A stretch of 64,000 nt of DNA. Origin: Sphingomonas sp. SUN019. GTDB lineage: Bacteria > Pseudomonadota > Alphaproteobacteria > Sphingomonadales > Sphingomonadaceae. Position numbers and translations under genes: made by a program. Under the pieces are notes generated by a model. It saw only the letters and a list, made by a program, of their open reading frames with translations, did no database searches and had not been told where the DNA came from. Shown here piece by piece: positions 1 through 9,247 of this stretch; position 1 is the first letter of the stretch, and each line of letters opens with the position of its first letter. The stretch is from positions 2,046,001 to 2,110,000 of the forward strand of contig NZ_CP096971.1 in assembly GCF_024758705.1 (NCBI RefSeq), in the 5' to 3' direction.

Positions 1-297
1 GGTCCCACGCTGTCGATCGAGGGCGCGACGCTCAAGGTCGGCGCGGCGCGATCGGCGCCCGCGGCGGTCTGGCTGGTTCGCTACGATCCGCGCGCGATCG
101 ACGTGCCGATCAAGGCGGGCGAGAACGGCGGCCGCACCCTGCCCCATCGCAACATCGTCCGCGACATGGTGAAACTGGGCGACTGGACCGGCCCCGCGCG
201 CAGCTTTACGCTAGCCGTCGGCTCGCGCGGCCTGTCGAGCGCGATCATCGTGCAGCGCGGACGCGGCGGACCGATCATCGCCGCGCGCAGGGTCTGA
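1..297 (+). CDS. DUF1223 family secreted protein, C-terminal part
   Basis: The reading frame is open from the first base of the window to a TGA at 295-297, so this is the last 98 residues of a gene that starts outside. The fragment contains VWLVRYDPRAIDVPIKAGEN followed by GRTL..NIVRDM..LGDW, which I recognise as the C-terminal signature of DUF1223 proteins. These are usually exported proteins of about 230-250 residues with a thioredoxin-like fold and no established function. The ending IIAARRV is intact. The next gene starts 93 bases later on the same strand. The family assignment rests on motif recognition only. Confidence 0.75.
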   Translation, partial: GPTLSIEGATLKVGAARSAPAAVWLVRYDPRAIDVPIKAGENGGRTLPHRNIVRDMVKLGDWTGPARSFTLAVGSRGLSSAIIVQRGRGGPIIAARRV

Positions 298-332
298 CGC
301 TCGGACAACAACCCGTCTTCCCGTCGTCCCCA

Positions 333-351
333 AACGCTGTATGATAGCGTT
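333..351. promoter_or_regulatory. inverted repeat upstream of MFS gene, candidate operator
   Basis: AACGCT, a 7-base spacer and AGCGTT form a perfect 6-bp-arm inverted repeat 40 bases before the MFS start codon. The gene two positions downstream encodes a LacI-type repressor whose operator is unknown, so this is a candidate site. No second copy was seen near the TonB receptor at 3731-6022. The assignment is inference from position and symmetry. Confidence 0.3.
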
Positions 352-390
352 GTCGGAAAACATCGACGCGGGACGCCGGGAGAGAGAAGA

Positions 391-1650
391 ATGAGCGTAC
401 CGCTCTCCAATGCGCAACGCTGGATGCTGTTCACCCTGTTCATCGCGGCGGGTGTGCTGAACCTGGTCGACCGGCAGATCATCTCTGTCCTGAAACCCGA
501 AATATCGACGGAACTCGGCTGGAGCGACGACGACTACGGCACGCTGGCGGCGTGGTTTCAGGGATCGATGGCGATCGCGTTGCTCGGCACCGGCTGGCTG
601 GCGGACAGGCTCGGCGTCAAATGGGCGAGCGCGATCGGGGTGTTCGCATGGAGTGTATCCGCAATATTCCACGGCGTCGCCCGCACCCTGACGCAATTTG
701 TGTTCTGCCGCGTTTCGCTCGGCGCGACCGAGGCGATGTGGACCCCGGCCGGGATCAAGATGATGGCGGGGATTTTCCCGCCGGAAATGCGATCGACCGG
801 CTTTGGCGTGTCGAATGCCATTTCCAGCGCCAGCGCGATCGCCGCGCCGATCGTCATCGCCTTCGCCGCGGCGATCGTCGGCTGGCGCGGGGCGTTCGTC
901 ACCGCTGGCGTGCTGGGGATCGTATGGGCGGGGGTCTGGCTGCTCGTTACGCGCGGCATCCGCTTCGATGGCGGCGGAGTGTCGGCGGCGCAGGCGCAAC
1001 CGACCCGCACCGTCCTGCGCGAACGATCGACCTGGGCGATCGCGGCGGCGAAGACGCTCAGCGACGTGACGTGGTGGCTGATGCTGTTCTGGATGCCCGA
1101 CCTGCTCCACCGCCAGTTCGGCCTGTCGGGGGTCGCGATCGGCGCGCCGCTGGCGCTGGCTTATTCGGGCGCCGCGGTCGGCGCGCTGGTCGGCGGGATG
1201 CTCGCGACTGCGCTGCTGCGGCGCGGCGTATCGCTGAACGCGGTGCGCAAGGGCGTGTTGCTGGGCAGCGCGGTCCTCGTCCTGCCGCTCCCGTTGGTGC
1301 TGAGCGTGGACAGTTATTGGGCGGCGGCGGCGATCCTCGCGCTCGCACTCGCCGCGCATCAGAGCTTTTCGACCAATTTGTTCGCGCTCATCACCGACGT
1401 CGCACCCGGTGACCGCATCGGGCGCGTAACCGGGTTCGCGGCGTTTTGCGGCAACGTTGGCGGCACGGTCGTCGCCAAGGTCGCCGGCATGGTGCTGGCG
1501 GCCGGGCTCGGCTACCTGCCGCTGCTCGCGTTTGCGTCGGTCAGCTATCTGCTCGCGGTCGGCGTGCTCCAGCTGATGCTGCCGGTGATCCGCCCCCGGC
1601 CCGACGATGCGCCGCCCGCCGACACCGCGGTCGCCGGCGCGCATTTCTAG
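391..1650 (+). CDS. MFS transporter, ACS/ExuT-like
   Basis: A 419-residue protein with the usual 12 hydrophobic segments of the major facilitator superfamily. The N-terminus has the pattern LNLVDRQIISVLKPEI, followed by a GWLADRLGVKW loop between segments 2 and 3. This resembles the anion:cation symporter branch, which includes hexuronate and galactonate carriers such as ExuT. The ATG follows a GGGAGAGAGAAG ribosome binding site. The LacI gene begins 12 bases after the stop, so the two are probably one operon. The substrate is inferred to be a sugar acid or related anion from family and neighbours, not shown by the sequence. Confidence 0.85.
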   Translation: MSVPLSNAQRWMLFTLFIAAGVLNLVDRQIISVLKPEISTELGWSDDDYGTLAAWFQGSMAIALLGTGWLADRLGVKWASAIGVFAWSVSAIFHGVARTLTQFVFCRVSLGATEAMWTPAGIKMMAGIFPPEMRSTGFGVSNAISSASAIAAPIVIAFAAAIVGWRGAFVTAGVLGIVWAGVWLLVTRGIRFDGGGVSAAQAQPTRTVLRERSTWAIAAAKTLSDVTWWLMLFWMPDLLHRQFGLSGVAIGAPLALAYSGAAVGALVGGMLATALLRRGVSLNAVRKGVLLGSAVLVLPLPLVLSVDSYWAAAAILALALAAHQSFSTNLFALITDVAPGDRIGRVTGFAAFCGNVGGTVVAKVAGMVLAAGLGYLPLLAFASVSYLLAVGVLQLMLPVIRPRPDDAPPADTAVAGAHF

Positions 1651-1662
1651 GAGAACGAGGCG

Positions 1663-2664
1663 TTGCGGTCGACGATCAAGGACGTGTCACGCGAAGCAGG
1701 CGTGTCGATCAAGACCGTCAGCCGCGTGCTGAACAAGGAACGCTACGTCGGCGCAGCGACGCGCGAGAAGGTGGAGGCGGCGGTCGCTGCGCTCAATTTC
1801 CGCCCCAGCCACGCGGCGCGGTCGCTTGCCGGGCGGCGCAGTTTTCAGGTCGCCTTGGTCTGCGACAACCCCTCGCCGCACTATGTGTATGAGATGCAAT
1901 CGGGCATCCGCGATCGCTGCGAAGCAGACGGCGTGCGGATGCTCGCGCAGCCCTATGACCGCGGATCGGCAAAGTTGCTGAACGCGATCGAGGCGCTGGT
2001 CGACACGACCCACCTCGACGGCATCATCCTGACCCCGCCAGTCACCGATATCGACGCGGTGCTGGATTTGCTGGCCAACCGGCAGATGCGCGTCGTGCGG
2101 GTGTCACCCGGCGCGAATGTGGACGCCACCGCATCGACCTTCATCGACAATCCGCGCGCCGCCACCGAGATGATGCGGCACCTGATCGCGCTGGGTCATC
2201 GCCGGATCGCGCACATCGCCGGACCGTCCGACTTCGCGACCAGCGCGCAGCGACGGCGCGGATATGAGATCGCGCTGGCGGCGGCGGGGATTTCGCCCGA
2301 TCCTGCGCTGATCGTGGCGGGGGATTACGATTTCGCCAGCGGCGCGCGCGCGGCGGACATGTTGCTGTCGCTGTCGATCCCGCCGACCGCGATCTTCGCC
2401 GGGTCCGACGACATGGCGGCAGGCGCGCTCGCCGCCGCGCACCGGCTGGGCGTCGCGGTGCCGGGGTCGGTGTCGATCGCGGGCTTCGGCGACGATGCGC
2501 TGGCGGGCTATGTCTGGCCGCCGCTGACGACAATCCGCCAACCGGTGCGCGCGCTCGGCTGGAATGCGGCGGATCTGTTGCTCGCGGCCGAACCGACGAC
2601 CGAGCGCCGCGAACTCCCTTACGAACTGATCGTCCGCGGCTCGACCGCTCAACCGATCAGGTAA
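1663..2664 (+). CDS. LacI family transcriptional regulator
   Basis: A 333-residue repressor. Residues 1-55 are a LacI helix-turn-helix with STIKDVSREAGVSIKTVSRVLN and a hinge ending in AARSLAGRRS. The rest is a periplasmic-binding-protein-like effector domain with the typical HRRIAHIAGP and ...AIFAGSDDMAAGAL segments. Translation most likely begins at TTG 1663, preceded by GAGAACGAGG; there is no ATG that would keep the DNA-binding domain. The gene follows the MFS carrier by 12 bases and overlaps the convergent yeiH-like gene by 16 bases. It probably controls the carrier and the nearby TonB receptor in response to a sugar or sugar acid. Confidence 0.88.
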   Translation: MRSTIKDVSREAGVSIKTVSRVLNKERYVGAATREKVEAAVAALNFRPSHAARSLAGRRSFQVALVCDNPSPHYVYEMQSGIRDRCEADGVRMLAQPYDRGSAKLLNAIEALVDTTHLDGIILTPPVTDIDAVLDLLANRQMRVVRVSPGANVDATASTFIDNPRAATEMMRHLIALGHRRIAHIAGPSDFATSAQRRRGYEIALAAAGISPDPALIVAGDYDFASGARAADMLLSLSIPPTAIFAGSDDMAAGALAAAHRLGVAVPGSVSIAGFGDDALAGYVWPPLTTIRQPVRALGWNAADLLLAAEPTTERRELPYELIVRGSTAQPIR

Positions 2665-3686
2665 AGCGCCGCGCCGAGCGACAGGGCGAAAGCGGCGACG
2701 GTCGCCGCCAGGATCACGATCAGCGGCCGCGGTCCGGCTTCCATCAATTGCGCCAGCGGGGACCGGATCGCGGTCGCGGTGACCGCCGCCGCAAGTAGCC
2801 CGGTCGCGAGCGCCTCCGCCCCGTGCGCGACCGGCACCGGGATCACGCCAAACGAATTGACTCCTGCCATCGCAAAGAAGCCGACGACGAACCACGGGAT
2901 GCCCGGCCCCTTCGCGCCCGTGCCGCGCGGCAGGAACATCGCCACCACCGCCAGCACCGGCGCGAGTAGCGCGACGCGGGTCAGCTTCACGATCGCCGCG
3001 ATCTGCCCCGCGCCGTCGGAATAGGAATAACCCGCGCCCAGCGCCTGCGCGACATCGTGGATCGATGCGCCGAGCAGGAAACCAGCTTTGAGGTCCGACA
3101 GCGCCAGCCAGTGCGCGACGATGGGATAGGTCACCATCGCCAGCGCGCTCATCGCCGATATGCCGACCAGCACCAGCGTCAGTTGCGCCTGGCTCGCGCG
3201 GCGTTCACCCAGCGTCGTCGCCAGCGCCATCGCCGCCGACGCGCCGCAGATCGCGACCGCGCCGCCCGCCAGCGTCCCGAATGCGCGGTCGAAGCCCAGC
3301 CGCCGCGCGGCGAGGATGCCGACGCCGATCGTGGCCGCGACGATTCCTACGACGGCGATCAGCGCGACCGGTCCCAACGACCAGATCTGCCCGAAGGTAA
3401 CCCGCACCCCGACCAGCACGATCCCCCAGCGCAACAAAGAGCGCGAGGCGAAAGCCAGACCGGGCGTCAACCGCGTGTCGGCCGACAGGAAGTTCAGCGC
3501 CAGCCCGATCAGCAACGCCATCAACGTCAGCGGCGCACCATAGCGATCCGCGACGAACCCCGCCGCCAGCGTCCCCGCGGTGACGATCGCGAGCCCGGGG
3601 AAATATCCGCGCCACGTCGCCTTGGGGCTCGGCTCGATATCGCCATAGAGGTCGGCGGCGAGCGGGATCGGACGGCGGGTGCTCAT
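2649..3686 (-). CDS. YeiH/UPF0324 family putative sulfate exporter
   Basis: A 345-residue integral membrane protein with about ten hydrophobic helices. It fits the YeiH/UPF0324 family (Cons_hypoth698): FPGLAIVTAGTLAAGF at the N-terminus, the LRWGIVLVGVRVTF segment, GGAVAICGASAAMA, and GASIHDVAQALGAGYSYS in the middle. E. coli YeiH is only a putative exporter, so the substrate is not certain. The ATG at 3686 lies just upstream of the hairpin that follows the TonB receptor gene, so this gene probably has its own promoter. Its 3' end overlaps the convergent lacI gene by 16 bases. Confidence 0.85.
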   Translation of the reverse strand: MSTRRPIPLAADLYGDIEPSPKATWRGYFPGLAIVTAGTLAAGFVADRYGAPLTLMALLIGLALNFLSADTRLTPGLAFASRSLLRWGIVLVGVRVTFGQIWSLGPVALIAVVGIVAATIGVGILAARRLGFDRAFGTLAGGAVAICGASAAMALATTLGERRASQAQLTLVLVGISAMSALAMVTYPIVAHWLALSDLKAGFLLGASIHDVAQALGAGYSYSDGAGQIAAIVKLTRVALLAPVLAVVAMFLPRGTGAKGPGIPWFVVGFFAMAGVNSFGVIPVPVAHGAEALATGLLAAAVTATAIRSPLAQLMEAGPRPLIVILAATVAAFALSLGAALYLIG

Positions 3687-3702
3687 CGGTAAGCCCTACT
3701 CG

Positions 3703-3725
3703 TTCCTTCCCGGCACGGGGAGGAA
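3703..3725 (-). terminator. hairpin downstream of TonB receptor gene
   Basis: TTCCTTCCC, a 5-base loop GGCAC and GGGGAGGAA can form a 9-bp stem with one G-T pair. It lies a few bases beyond the stop codon of the minus-strand TonB receptor gene and before the yeiH-like start. No T-run follows, so an intrinsic terminator is likely but not certain. Confidence 0.45.
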
Positions 3726-3730
3726 TAGAG

Positions 3731-6022
3731 TCAGAAATTTACCCGCCCGGTGACGCCGTAATAGCGATCGGCCTCACGCGGGATGATGTAGCGAAAACTC
3801 CCGCCCGGTCCGCCGCTGGTGATCGCCGCGGCGAAGCTCTCGTCGAACACATTCTTGACCTGAAACGCCAGACGAAAACGATCGTCGGGATCGACCAGCG
3901 CCGCCGACAGATCGACCAGCCCATAGCCCTTGATCGTCGTCGCCGCGCGGATCGCCGCGTTCGCATCGAGCTGCGCGATCTGCTCCGACTGATACGATCC
4001 CTGCGCGCCCAGCGCCACGTCGACGAAGCCCCCGGTCCGGATACGGTAGTCGGCGCCGAGCGACCCCTTCCATTCCGGCGCATATCCCAATCGCGTCCCG
4101 GACGGGATGACGCCCGTCGTCACGCCGTTGGTCGGCACCTTGAACTGGTCGATATGCGCATCGGTATAGGCCACGCCGCCCGAAAACGTCAGATCGCGCG
4201 TCGGCTGGAACAACAGGTCGAGCTCGACACCGCGCGTCGAAACGTCGCCCGCGTTGGTAAATCGGGTAACGAGCACGCCTGCGACGATATCGGGATTGTT
4301 GGCCTGGAAATTGTTATACTTGGCGTAGTAACCGGCCAAGTTGATTACCAGTTTTCCGTCGAACAGCGTGTTCTTCAGGCCCACCTCATAACTGTCGGCA
4401 GTTTCCGGCTCGATCACGTTGGTGCCGGTCGCACCCAAATTGAAGAAGACGTTGAACGCCGGTCCTTTATAGCCGCGCGAATAGGTGGCGTAGGCAGTCG
4501 ACTGCGGGACGATATCGAACTGGACGCCCGCCTTGCCCGACCAATTGTCGTTGGTGGTCTTGCCGCGGAAAGGCCCGAAACTCGGGTTGATCCCCGGCCC
4601 GGCGAGCGTCGTGACGCGCTGGTGAAAAACGTTCAACTGGTCGGTGGTGTAGCGCAAGCCCACGATACCGCGGAAGCGATCGGTGAAGTTCAGCGTACCC
4701 TGACCAAACAGCGCGAAGTTCTTGAAGGTCGATCCGAAATTGGCGGTGCCGCTGGGGGTCGACGCCAGCACGAGCGGGCTGGTGCACGGCGTCAGCGGCG
4801 GCAGCACCGCGGTGGTGCAGGTGATGTCGTTGCGCGTGAACGTCCGCTCGGTTTCGGCGCGCGAATAGAATGCGCCGAGCACATAGCTGAAGAACTGATC
4901 CGCCGGGCTGGTCAGGCGCAATTCCTGCGTCAGCGTGTTCGACGTCTGCGGCCCGAAATCGTGCAGTTGGTTCAGGCCAGCGCCGGTATAGGCCTGCGGC
5001 AGGAAGTCTCCGTCGCGGATCTCTGTATTGTCGTACTCACGGTACGAACCGATGTACGTCACCGTCTGCGTACCCAGTGTCCAGTCCGCCTGCGCCGACA
5101 AGCCCCAGCTCTTTTCCAGCGTCGCGGTAACGAGATTTTGCGCGACCTCGCGCGTTTCGTTGCCGCGCGGCGTTGGCAGGACGCTGGCGGTCGCGTTATT
5201 CGGGGTCGTGCCGATCACCTCGGCGCAGCAATCATCGTCGGATTTGCGGTAGTCGGCGATGATCGTCGCGGTGAAATTGGGCGCCAGATCGGCGACCAGC
5301 ATCCCGCGGACGCCGTAATGTTCGTATCCGTTGACGCGGGTTCCCGTCGTGCGGTTGCGGATGTTGCCGTCGTATTTGCCGTAGAAGCCGGTGACGCGCG
5401 CGGCGACGCCCTCGCTCAACGGCAGATCGAGCGCGCCGCGGACGCGGTATTCGTTGCCGTTGTCGAAATAATACGCGCCCTCGAGATAGCCGCCAAACTC
5501 GTTACCCGGCCGTTTCGTGACGATGTTGATGACGCCCGCCGAGGTGTTCTTCCCGAACAACGTGCCCTGCGGGCCGCGCAGCACCTCGATCCGGTCGATG
5601 TCGATCAGGTCGCTGAATGCCTCACCCGCGCGCGAATAGACCACGCCGTCGACGACGGTGGAGATCGACGGTTCGCCTGCGATCGAGAAGGTGGAGGTGC
5701 CGACACCCCGCAGGAACAGCGACTGATTGATCGCAGTGCCGGATTTACGGAAATTGAGCGTCGGAACGAGGTATTGCGCGCCTTCGAGGTTCACCGCGCC
5801 CTTCGCAGCGAGCGTATCGCCAGAAATAACCGACACCGCGACCGGAACATCCTGCAGCCGCTCCGACCGTTTTTGCGCGGTTACGACCACATCGCCGGGC
5901 GCGGAGGCTTCAGCGGTTTCCGCAGCTTGCGGCTCGGCGACGGGGGTCGCGGCGTCTTGCGCAAATGCGGGCGTGGCGGTCAACGCAAGCGCCGCGACGC
6001 CGACCATCAGAATCGTTTTCAT
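3731..6022 (-). CDS. TonB-dependent outer membrane receptor
   Basis: A 763-residue outer membrane receptor. Residues 1-21 are a signal peptide ending in TPAFA. A TonB-box-like segment DVVVTAQKRSERLQDVP follows around residues 45-60. The plug domain carries LRGVG, VLRGPQGTLFGKNTSAG and INIVTKRP. The remaining residues form the beta-barrel and end in the terminal aromatic VTGRVNF expected for BAM insertion. It belongs to the large sphingomonad receptor group annotated for siderophores or carbohydrates; the ligand cannot be read from sequence. Placement between LacI/MFS and a Gfo/Idh/MocA enzyme suggests a sugar-derived substrate. Confidence 0.92.
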   Translation of the reverse strand: MKTILMVGVAALALTATPAFAQDAATPVAEPQAAETAEASAPGDVVVTAQKRSERLQDVPVAVSVISGDTLAAKGAVNLEGAQYLVPTLNFRKSGTAINQSLFLRGVGTSTFSIAGEPSISTVVDGVVYSRAGEAFSDLIDIDRIEVLRGPQGTLFGKNTSAGVINIVTKRPGNEFGGYLEGAYYFDNGNEYRVRGALDLPLSEGVAARVTGFYGKYDGNIRNRTTGTRVNGYEHYGVRGMLVADLAPNFTATIIADYRKSDDDCCAEVIGTTPNNATASVLPTPRGNETREVAQNLVTATLEKSWGLSAQADWTLGTQTVTYIGSYREYDNTEIRDGDFLPQAYTGAGLNQLHDFGPQTSNTLTQELRLTSPADQFFSYVLGAFYSRAETERTFTRNDITCTTAVLPPLTPCTSPLVLASTPSGTANFGSTFKNFALFGQGTLNFTDRFRGIVGLRYTTDQLNVFHQRVTTLAGPGINPSFGPFRGKTTNDNWSGKAGVQFDIVPQSTAYATYSRGYKGPAFNVFFNLGATGTNVIEPETADSYEVGLKNTLFDGKLVINLAGYYAKYNNFQANNPDIVAGVLVTRFTNAGDVSTRGVELDLLFQPTRDLTFSGGVAYTDAHIDQFKVPTNGVTTGVIPSGTRLGYAPEWKGSLGADYRIRTGGFVDVALGAQGSYQSEQIAQLDANAAIRAATTIKGYGLVDLSAALVDPDDRFRLAFQVKNVFDESFAAAITSGGPGGSFRYIIPREADRYYGVTGRVNF

Positions 6023-6101
6023 ATCGTTCCTCCCTTATTCCCACTTATCTAATGGGATATTATTTCTGTCCGGCGTTGTCACCCAAGTTTCGCTTGGGGG
6101 A

Positions 6102-7178
6102 CTAGAAACCCAACTCGCTCATCTCCACGACGCGCTTCTCGCGCGCGCTGATCTCCGCCGCGGTCCCGATCGCGACCGCCATCAGCCCGTCGCGCGCGGT
6201 GACTTCGACCGACCCCTCGCCTCGCACCGCGGCGTTGAAGCGCTGATGTTCGTAGAACGTCGATCCGTGGTGGCTGCCCGCGTGTAGCGCAGTAGCGTCC
6301 ACCTCCACCACGCGGCGGTCGACCCGCTTCGGTTGCCGGAAGCCGACGCGCGGCGAATGGACGATCGCGCCTTCGGGGATCAGCACGTCAAGACGCGCGT
6401 CGCTGCCGACCGCGGTAATCTCTTCCTGATTCTCCGCGCCGTCGGCGAACATCGACAGATCCAACATTGCGCGGACCCCATTCGCGAAATCGACCGTCGT
6501 ATAGCTGTTGTCGATGATGTCGGGCGTGCGGCCGTCATAGGCCTCATCCACATGATTTACGTCCATCGCGCCCGAGCAATAAACGCGGACCGCCTCAGAC
6601 CGCACGATCAGCCGCATCAAATCGAAGAAATGACAGCATTTCTCGACCATCGTGCCGCCGGTGTTGGTGCTGAAGCGGTTCCAGTCGCCGACCTTGGGCA
6701 GGAACGGAAAGCGGTGTTCGCGGATCGACAGCATTTGCAGCCGTCCAACCTTGCCGCCGTGTATCTCGGCGATGAACTCCGCGGCCGGCGGCATGTAGCG
6801 ATATTCCATCGCGGTCCAGAACGGCTGGCCGTTCTTCTCCGCTTGCTCGACGATCCAGCGCGCATCGGGGATCGTCGTCGCCAGCGGCTTTTCGCACAGG
6901 ATCGCCAGACCTTCGCCGAACAGCGGCGTCAGCACGTCGCGGTGCGTGTAGTTCGGACTCGCGACGATCACCGCATCCACCAGTCCGCTCTTGGCGAGCG
7001 CCGCCGAATCGGCAAACTGCGTCACGCCATCGCCGCGCGGCCCAAGCGCATTCTTCGCCCAGCCGAGCGATGTTTCGACGGGATCGGCGATCGCGGTCAC
7101 GACGGCCCCCGGCGTCACCGCCAGGTTGTTGAGGTGTTCCACCCCCATCATGCCGGTGCCGACCAGCCCGTAACGCAC
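6102..7178 (-). CDS. Gfo/Idh/MocA family NAD(P)-dependent oxidoreductase
   Basis: A 358-residue dehydrogenase. The N-terminal Rossmann motif GLVGTGMMG is at residues 4-12, and the family signature CEKPLATT is near residue 95, with the substrate-binding alpha/beta domain after it. Family members oxidise or reduce sugars, inositols and their derivatives with NAD(P). I place the start at GTG 7178, directly before RYGLVGTG and preceded by GGGAGAG; longer frames reaching 7388 would run through the divergent aldo/keto reductase gene. Only 28 bases separate it from that gene. Its role is probably conversion of the sugar taken up by the neighbouring carriers. Confidence 0.85.
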   Translation of the reverse strand: MRYGLVGTGMMGVEHLNNLAVTPGAVVTAIADPVETSLGWAKNALGPRGDGVTQFADSAALAKSGLVDAVIVASPNYTHRDVLTPLFGEGLAILCEKPLATTIPDARWIVEQAEKNGQPFWTAMEYRYMPPAAEFIAEIHGGKVGRLQMLSIREHRFPFLPKVGDWNRFSTNTGGTMVEKCCHFFDLMRLIVRSEAVRVYCSGAMDVNHVDEAYDGRTPDIIDNSYTTVDFANGVRAMLDLSMFADGAENQEEITAVGSDARLDVLIPEGAIVHSPRVGFRQPKRVDRRVVEVDATALHAGSHHGSTFYEHQRFNAAVRGEGSVEVTARDGLMAVAIGTAAEISAREKRVVEMSELGF

Positions 7179-7206
7179 TTGCTCTCCCAACCGACTTGTC
7201 CTTATT

Positions 7207-8121
7207 ATGACAGCGATGTCTGAAATCACTCTATCGCCCGATTCGAGGCCGCTCGGCAAGAGCGGAATCATGGTCTCGCCCGTAGCATGGGGGATGTGGC
7301 GCTTCGCTGGCGTGTCCGCGTCCGACGGGCGCGCGTTGATCGACGCGGCGTTTGCGGCCGGCGTGACGCTGTTCGACACCGCCGACATCTATGGCCTGGA
7401 CGAGGGTGGGTTCGGCAACGCCGAGCTTCTGCTGGGCGAAATTTTCGCCGCCGCGCCGGGCCTGCGCGAGCGCATGGTGCTAGCGACGAAGGGCGGCATC
7501 ACCCCGCCGGTCCCGTACGATTCGAGCGCGCCGTACCTGATGCGCGCGCTGGAGAATTCGCTCCGCCGACTGCAGGTCGAAACGGTCGACCTATACCAGA
7601 TTCACCGCCCCGACATCCTCACGCATCCGCAGGAAGTCGCGCGCACGCTGGAGGACATGGTGTCGTCGGGCAAGGTCCGCGCGATCGGCGTGTCGAACCA
7701 CACGCTCGACCAGACCCGTGCGCTCGCCGATTTCCTGTCGATCCCGCTCGCGACGCAGCAGCCCGAATTCTCGCCGCTGTGGACCGAGCCGATGACGAAC
7801 GGCCTGTTCGATCTCGCCATGGCCGACGATATCGCCACGCTCGCCTGGTCGCCGCTGGGTGGCGGCCGCATCACCCAGCCCGGCACTGCGCAGGAACGCG
7901 CCGTCGCCGCCGCGCTCGATGCAAAGGCCGACGCTGCGGGCGTCAGTCGCGCCAGCGCCGCCTACGCCTGGATCATGGCGCATCCGGCGCAGGTCATCCC
8001 GATCGTCGGCACGCAGAATCCCGGCCGCATCGCCGAGATCGCCGAAGTGTTCGGCGTCCGCTGGACCCGGCAGGAATGGTATGACGTTCTGGTCGCGTCG
8101 CGCGGGGAGAAACTGCCGTGA
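7207..8121 (+). CDS. aldo/keto reductase
   Basis: A 304-residue TIM-barrel oxidoreductase. The catalytic tetrad of aldo/keto reductases is present: Asp and Tyr in FDTADIYG, Lys in LATKGG and His in YQIHRPD. The NADPH-binding C-terminal half contains GVSNHTLDQTR and ends near IPIVGTQNPGRIAEI. ATG 7207 and ATG 7216 are both possible starts; neither has a clear ribosome binding site. The gene diverges from the Gfo/Idh/MocA gene and overlaps the next gene by GTGA (8118-8121), so it is translated together with the flavin monooxygenase. The substrate is unknown. Confidence 0.88.
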   Translation: MTAMSEITLSPDSRPLGKSGIMVSPVAWGMWRFAGVSASDGRALIDAAFAAGVTLFDTADIYGLDEGGFGNAELLLGEIFAAAPGLRERMVLATKGGITPPVPYDSSAPYLMRALENSLRRLQVETVDLYQIHRPDILTHPQEVARTLEDMVSSGKVRAIGVSNHTLDQTRALADFLSIPLATQQPEFSPLWTEPMTNGLFDLAMADDIATLAWSPLGGGRITQPGTAQERAVAAALDAKADAAGVSRASAAYAWIMAHPAQVIPIVGTQNPGRIAEIAEVFGVRWTRQEWYDVLVASRGEKLP

Positions 8122-9185
8122 GCAAAACGCCGTGCGAGATCAGCTGGTTCTCGGCCTTGTGCGACGACGATTACGAATTCCTCGGCGTCCCCGACGCGAA
8201 GCTGAAATCGAGCTGGGAGCATTGCCGCGACATCGTCCTCGCCGCGGAAACCGGCGGGTTCGACAATATCCTGCTTCCCTCTGGCTATGCGCTGGGCATC
8301 GACACCACCGCCTTTGCCGCCGCAATCGCGCCGATGCTGCGGCGGATGGCGCTGCTGATGGCGGTGCGCATCGGCGAGACGTGGCCGCCGCAGCTCGCGC
8401 GGCAGATCGCAACGATTGACCGGACGCTCGGCGGACGGCTCACCGTGAACATCATCTCCTCGGACATGCCGGGTGAAACGCTGGCCAGCGCGCCGCGATA
8501 CGCCCGCACCGTCGAGGCGATGCAGATCCTGAAGACGCTGCTGAACGGCGAGAGCCTCGATCACCAAGGCGAATTCTGGCAGCTGAAGGTCGATCCGCCG
8601 CGTATCGGCACGGTCAGCGGCAAGGCGCCCCTGCTCTATTTCGGCGGCCTGTCCCCCGATGCGCGCGAGGCCGCGGCGAAGGGTTGCGACGTTTTCCTGA
8701 TGTGGCCCGACAAGCGCGAGAACGTCGCTGCGATCATCGCCGACATGAAGACGCGCGCCGCGAACCACGGCCGCACGCTCCGCTTCGGATACCGCGCGCA
8801 CGTCATCGTCCGCGATACCGAGGCGGAGGCGCGAACCTATGCCGACCGTTTGCTGTCGAAGCTCGACGCTGAGCAGGGTGCGGAAATCCGCGCGAAATCG
8901 CTCGATTCGACCAGCGTTGGGGTCGCGGCGCAGGCGGCGCTGCGCGAAAATGCGTCGGACGACGGCTACGCCGAGGAAAACCTGTGGACCGGCGTCGGGC
9001 GCGCGCGATCCGGGGCGGGCGCGGCGATCGTCGGCGATCCCGATCAGGTGCGCGCGAAGCTGGAGATGTACCGCGACATGGGGATCGATGCGTTCATCCT
9101 GTCCGGCTATCCGCACGCTGCAGAAGCCGATCTGTTCGCACGCCACGTCCTGCCGCACATCGATCACGCACCGCTGACGCGCTGA
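8118..9185 (+). CDS. LLM class flavin-dependent oxidoreductase, SsuD-like
   Basis: A 355-residue TIM-barrel monooxygenase of the bacterial luciferase-like family, close in pattern to alkanesulfonate monooxygenase SsuD. Evidence includes the N-terminal ISWFSALCDDDYEFLG, the PPQLARQIATIDRTLGGR segment, NIISSDMPGE, and the LYFGGLSPDAREAAAKG region. The enzyme would use FMNH2 supplied by a reductase and oxygen. The GTG start overlaps the stop of the aldo/keto reductase gene. No sulfonate ABC transporter is nearby, so sulfonate as the substrate is doubtful; another small oxidisable catabolite is possible. Confidence 0.82.
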   Translation: MSKTPCEISWFSALCDDDYEFLGVPDAKLKSSWEHCRDIVLAAETGGFDNILLPSGYALGIDTTAFAAAIAPMLRRMALLMAVRIGETWPPQLARQIATIDRTLGGRLTVNIISSDMPGETLASAPRYARTVEAMQILKTLLNGESLDHQGEFWQLKVDPPRIGTVSGKAPLLYFGGLSPDAREAAAKGCDVFLMWPDKRENVAAIIADMKTRAANHGRTLRFGYRAHVIVRDTEAEARTYADRLLSKLDAEQGAEIRAKSLDSTSVGVAAQAALRENASDDGYAEENLWTGVGRARSGAGAAIVGDPDQVRAKLEMYRDMGIDAFILSGYPHAAEADLFARHVLPHIDHAPLTR

Positions 9186-9247
9186 TCCGCGGAACTATAT
9201 CGCCGGCAGGATCGTATTGCGTCGATGACGCGCGCGGCGACGACGGG

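Noticed and set aside
4154..6052. Open plus-strand frame opposite the first TonB receptor gene
   Set aside because: Composition is Arg/Ala-rich shadow sequence; the receptor on the other strand has a signal peptide, plug and barrel.
6039..6057. TCCCA/TGGGA inverted repeat before the first TonB receptor gene as operator
   Set aside because: Only 5-bp arms in an AT-rich promoter region and no second copy near the LacI gene.
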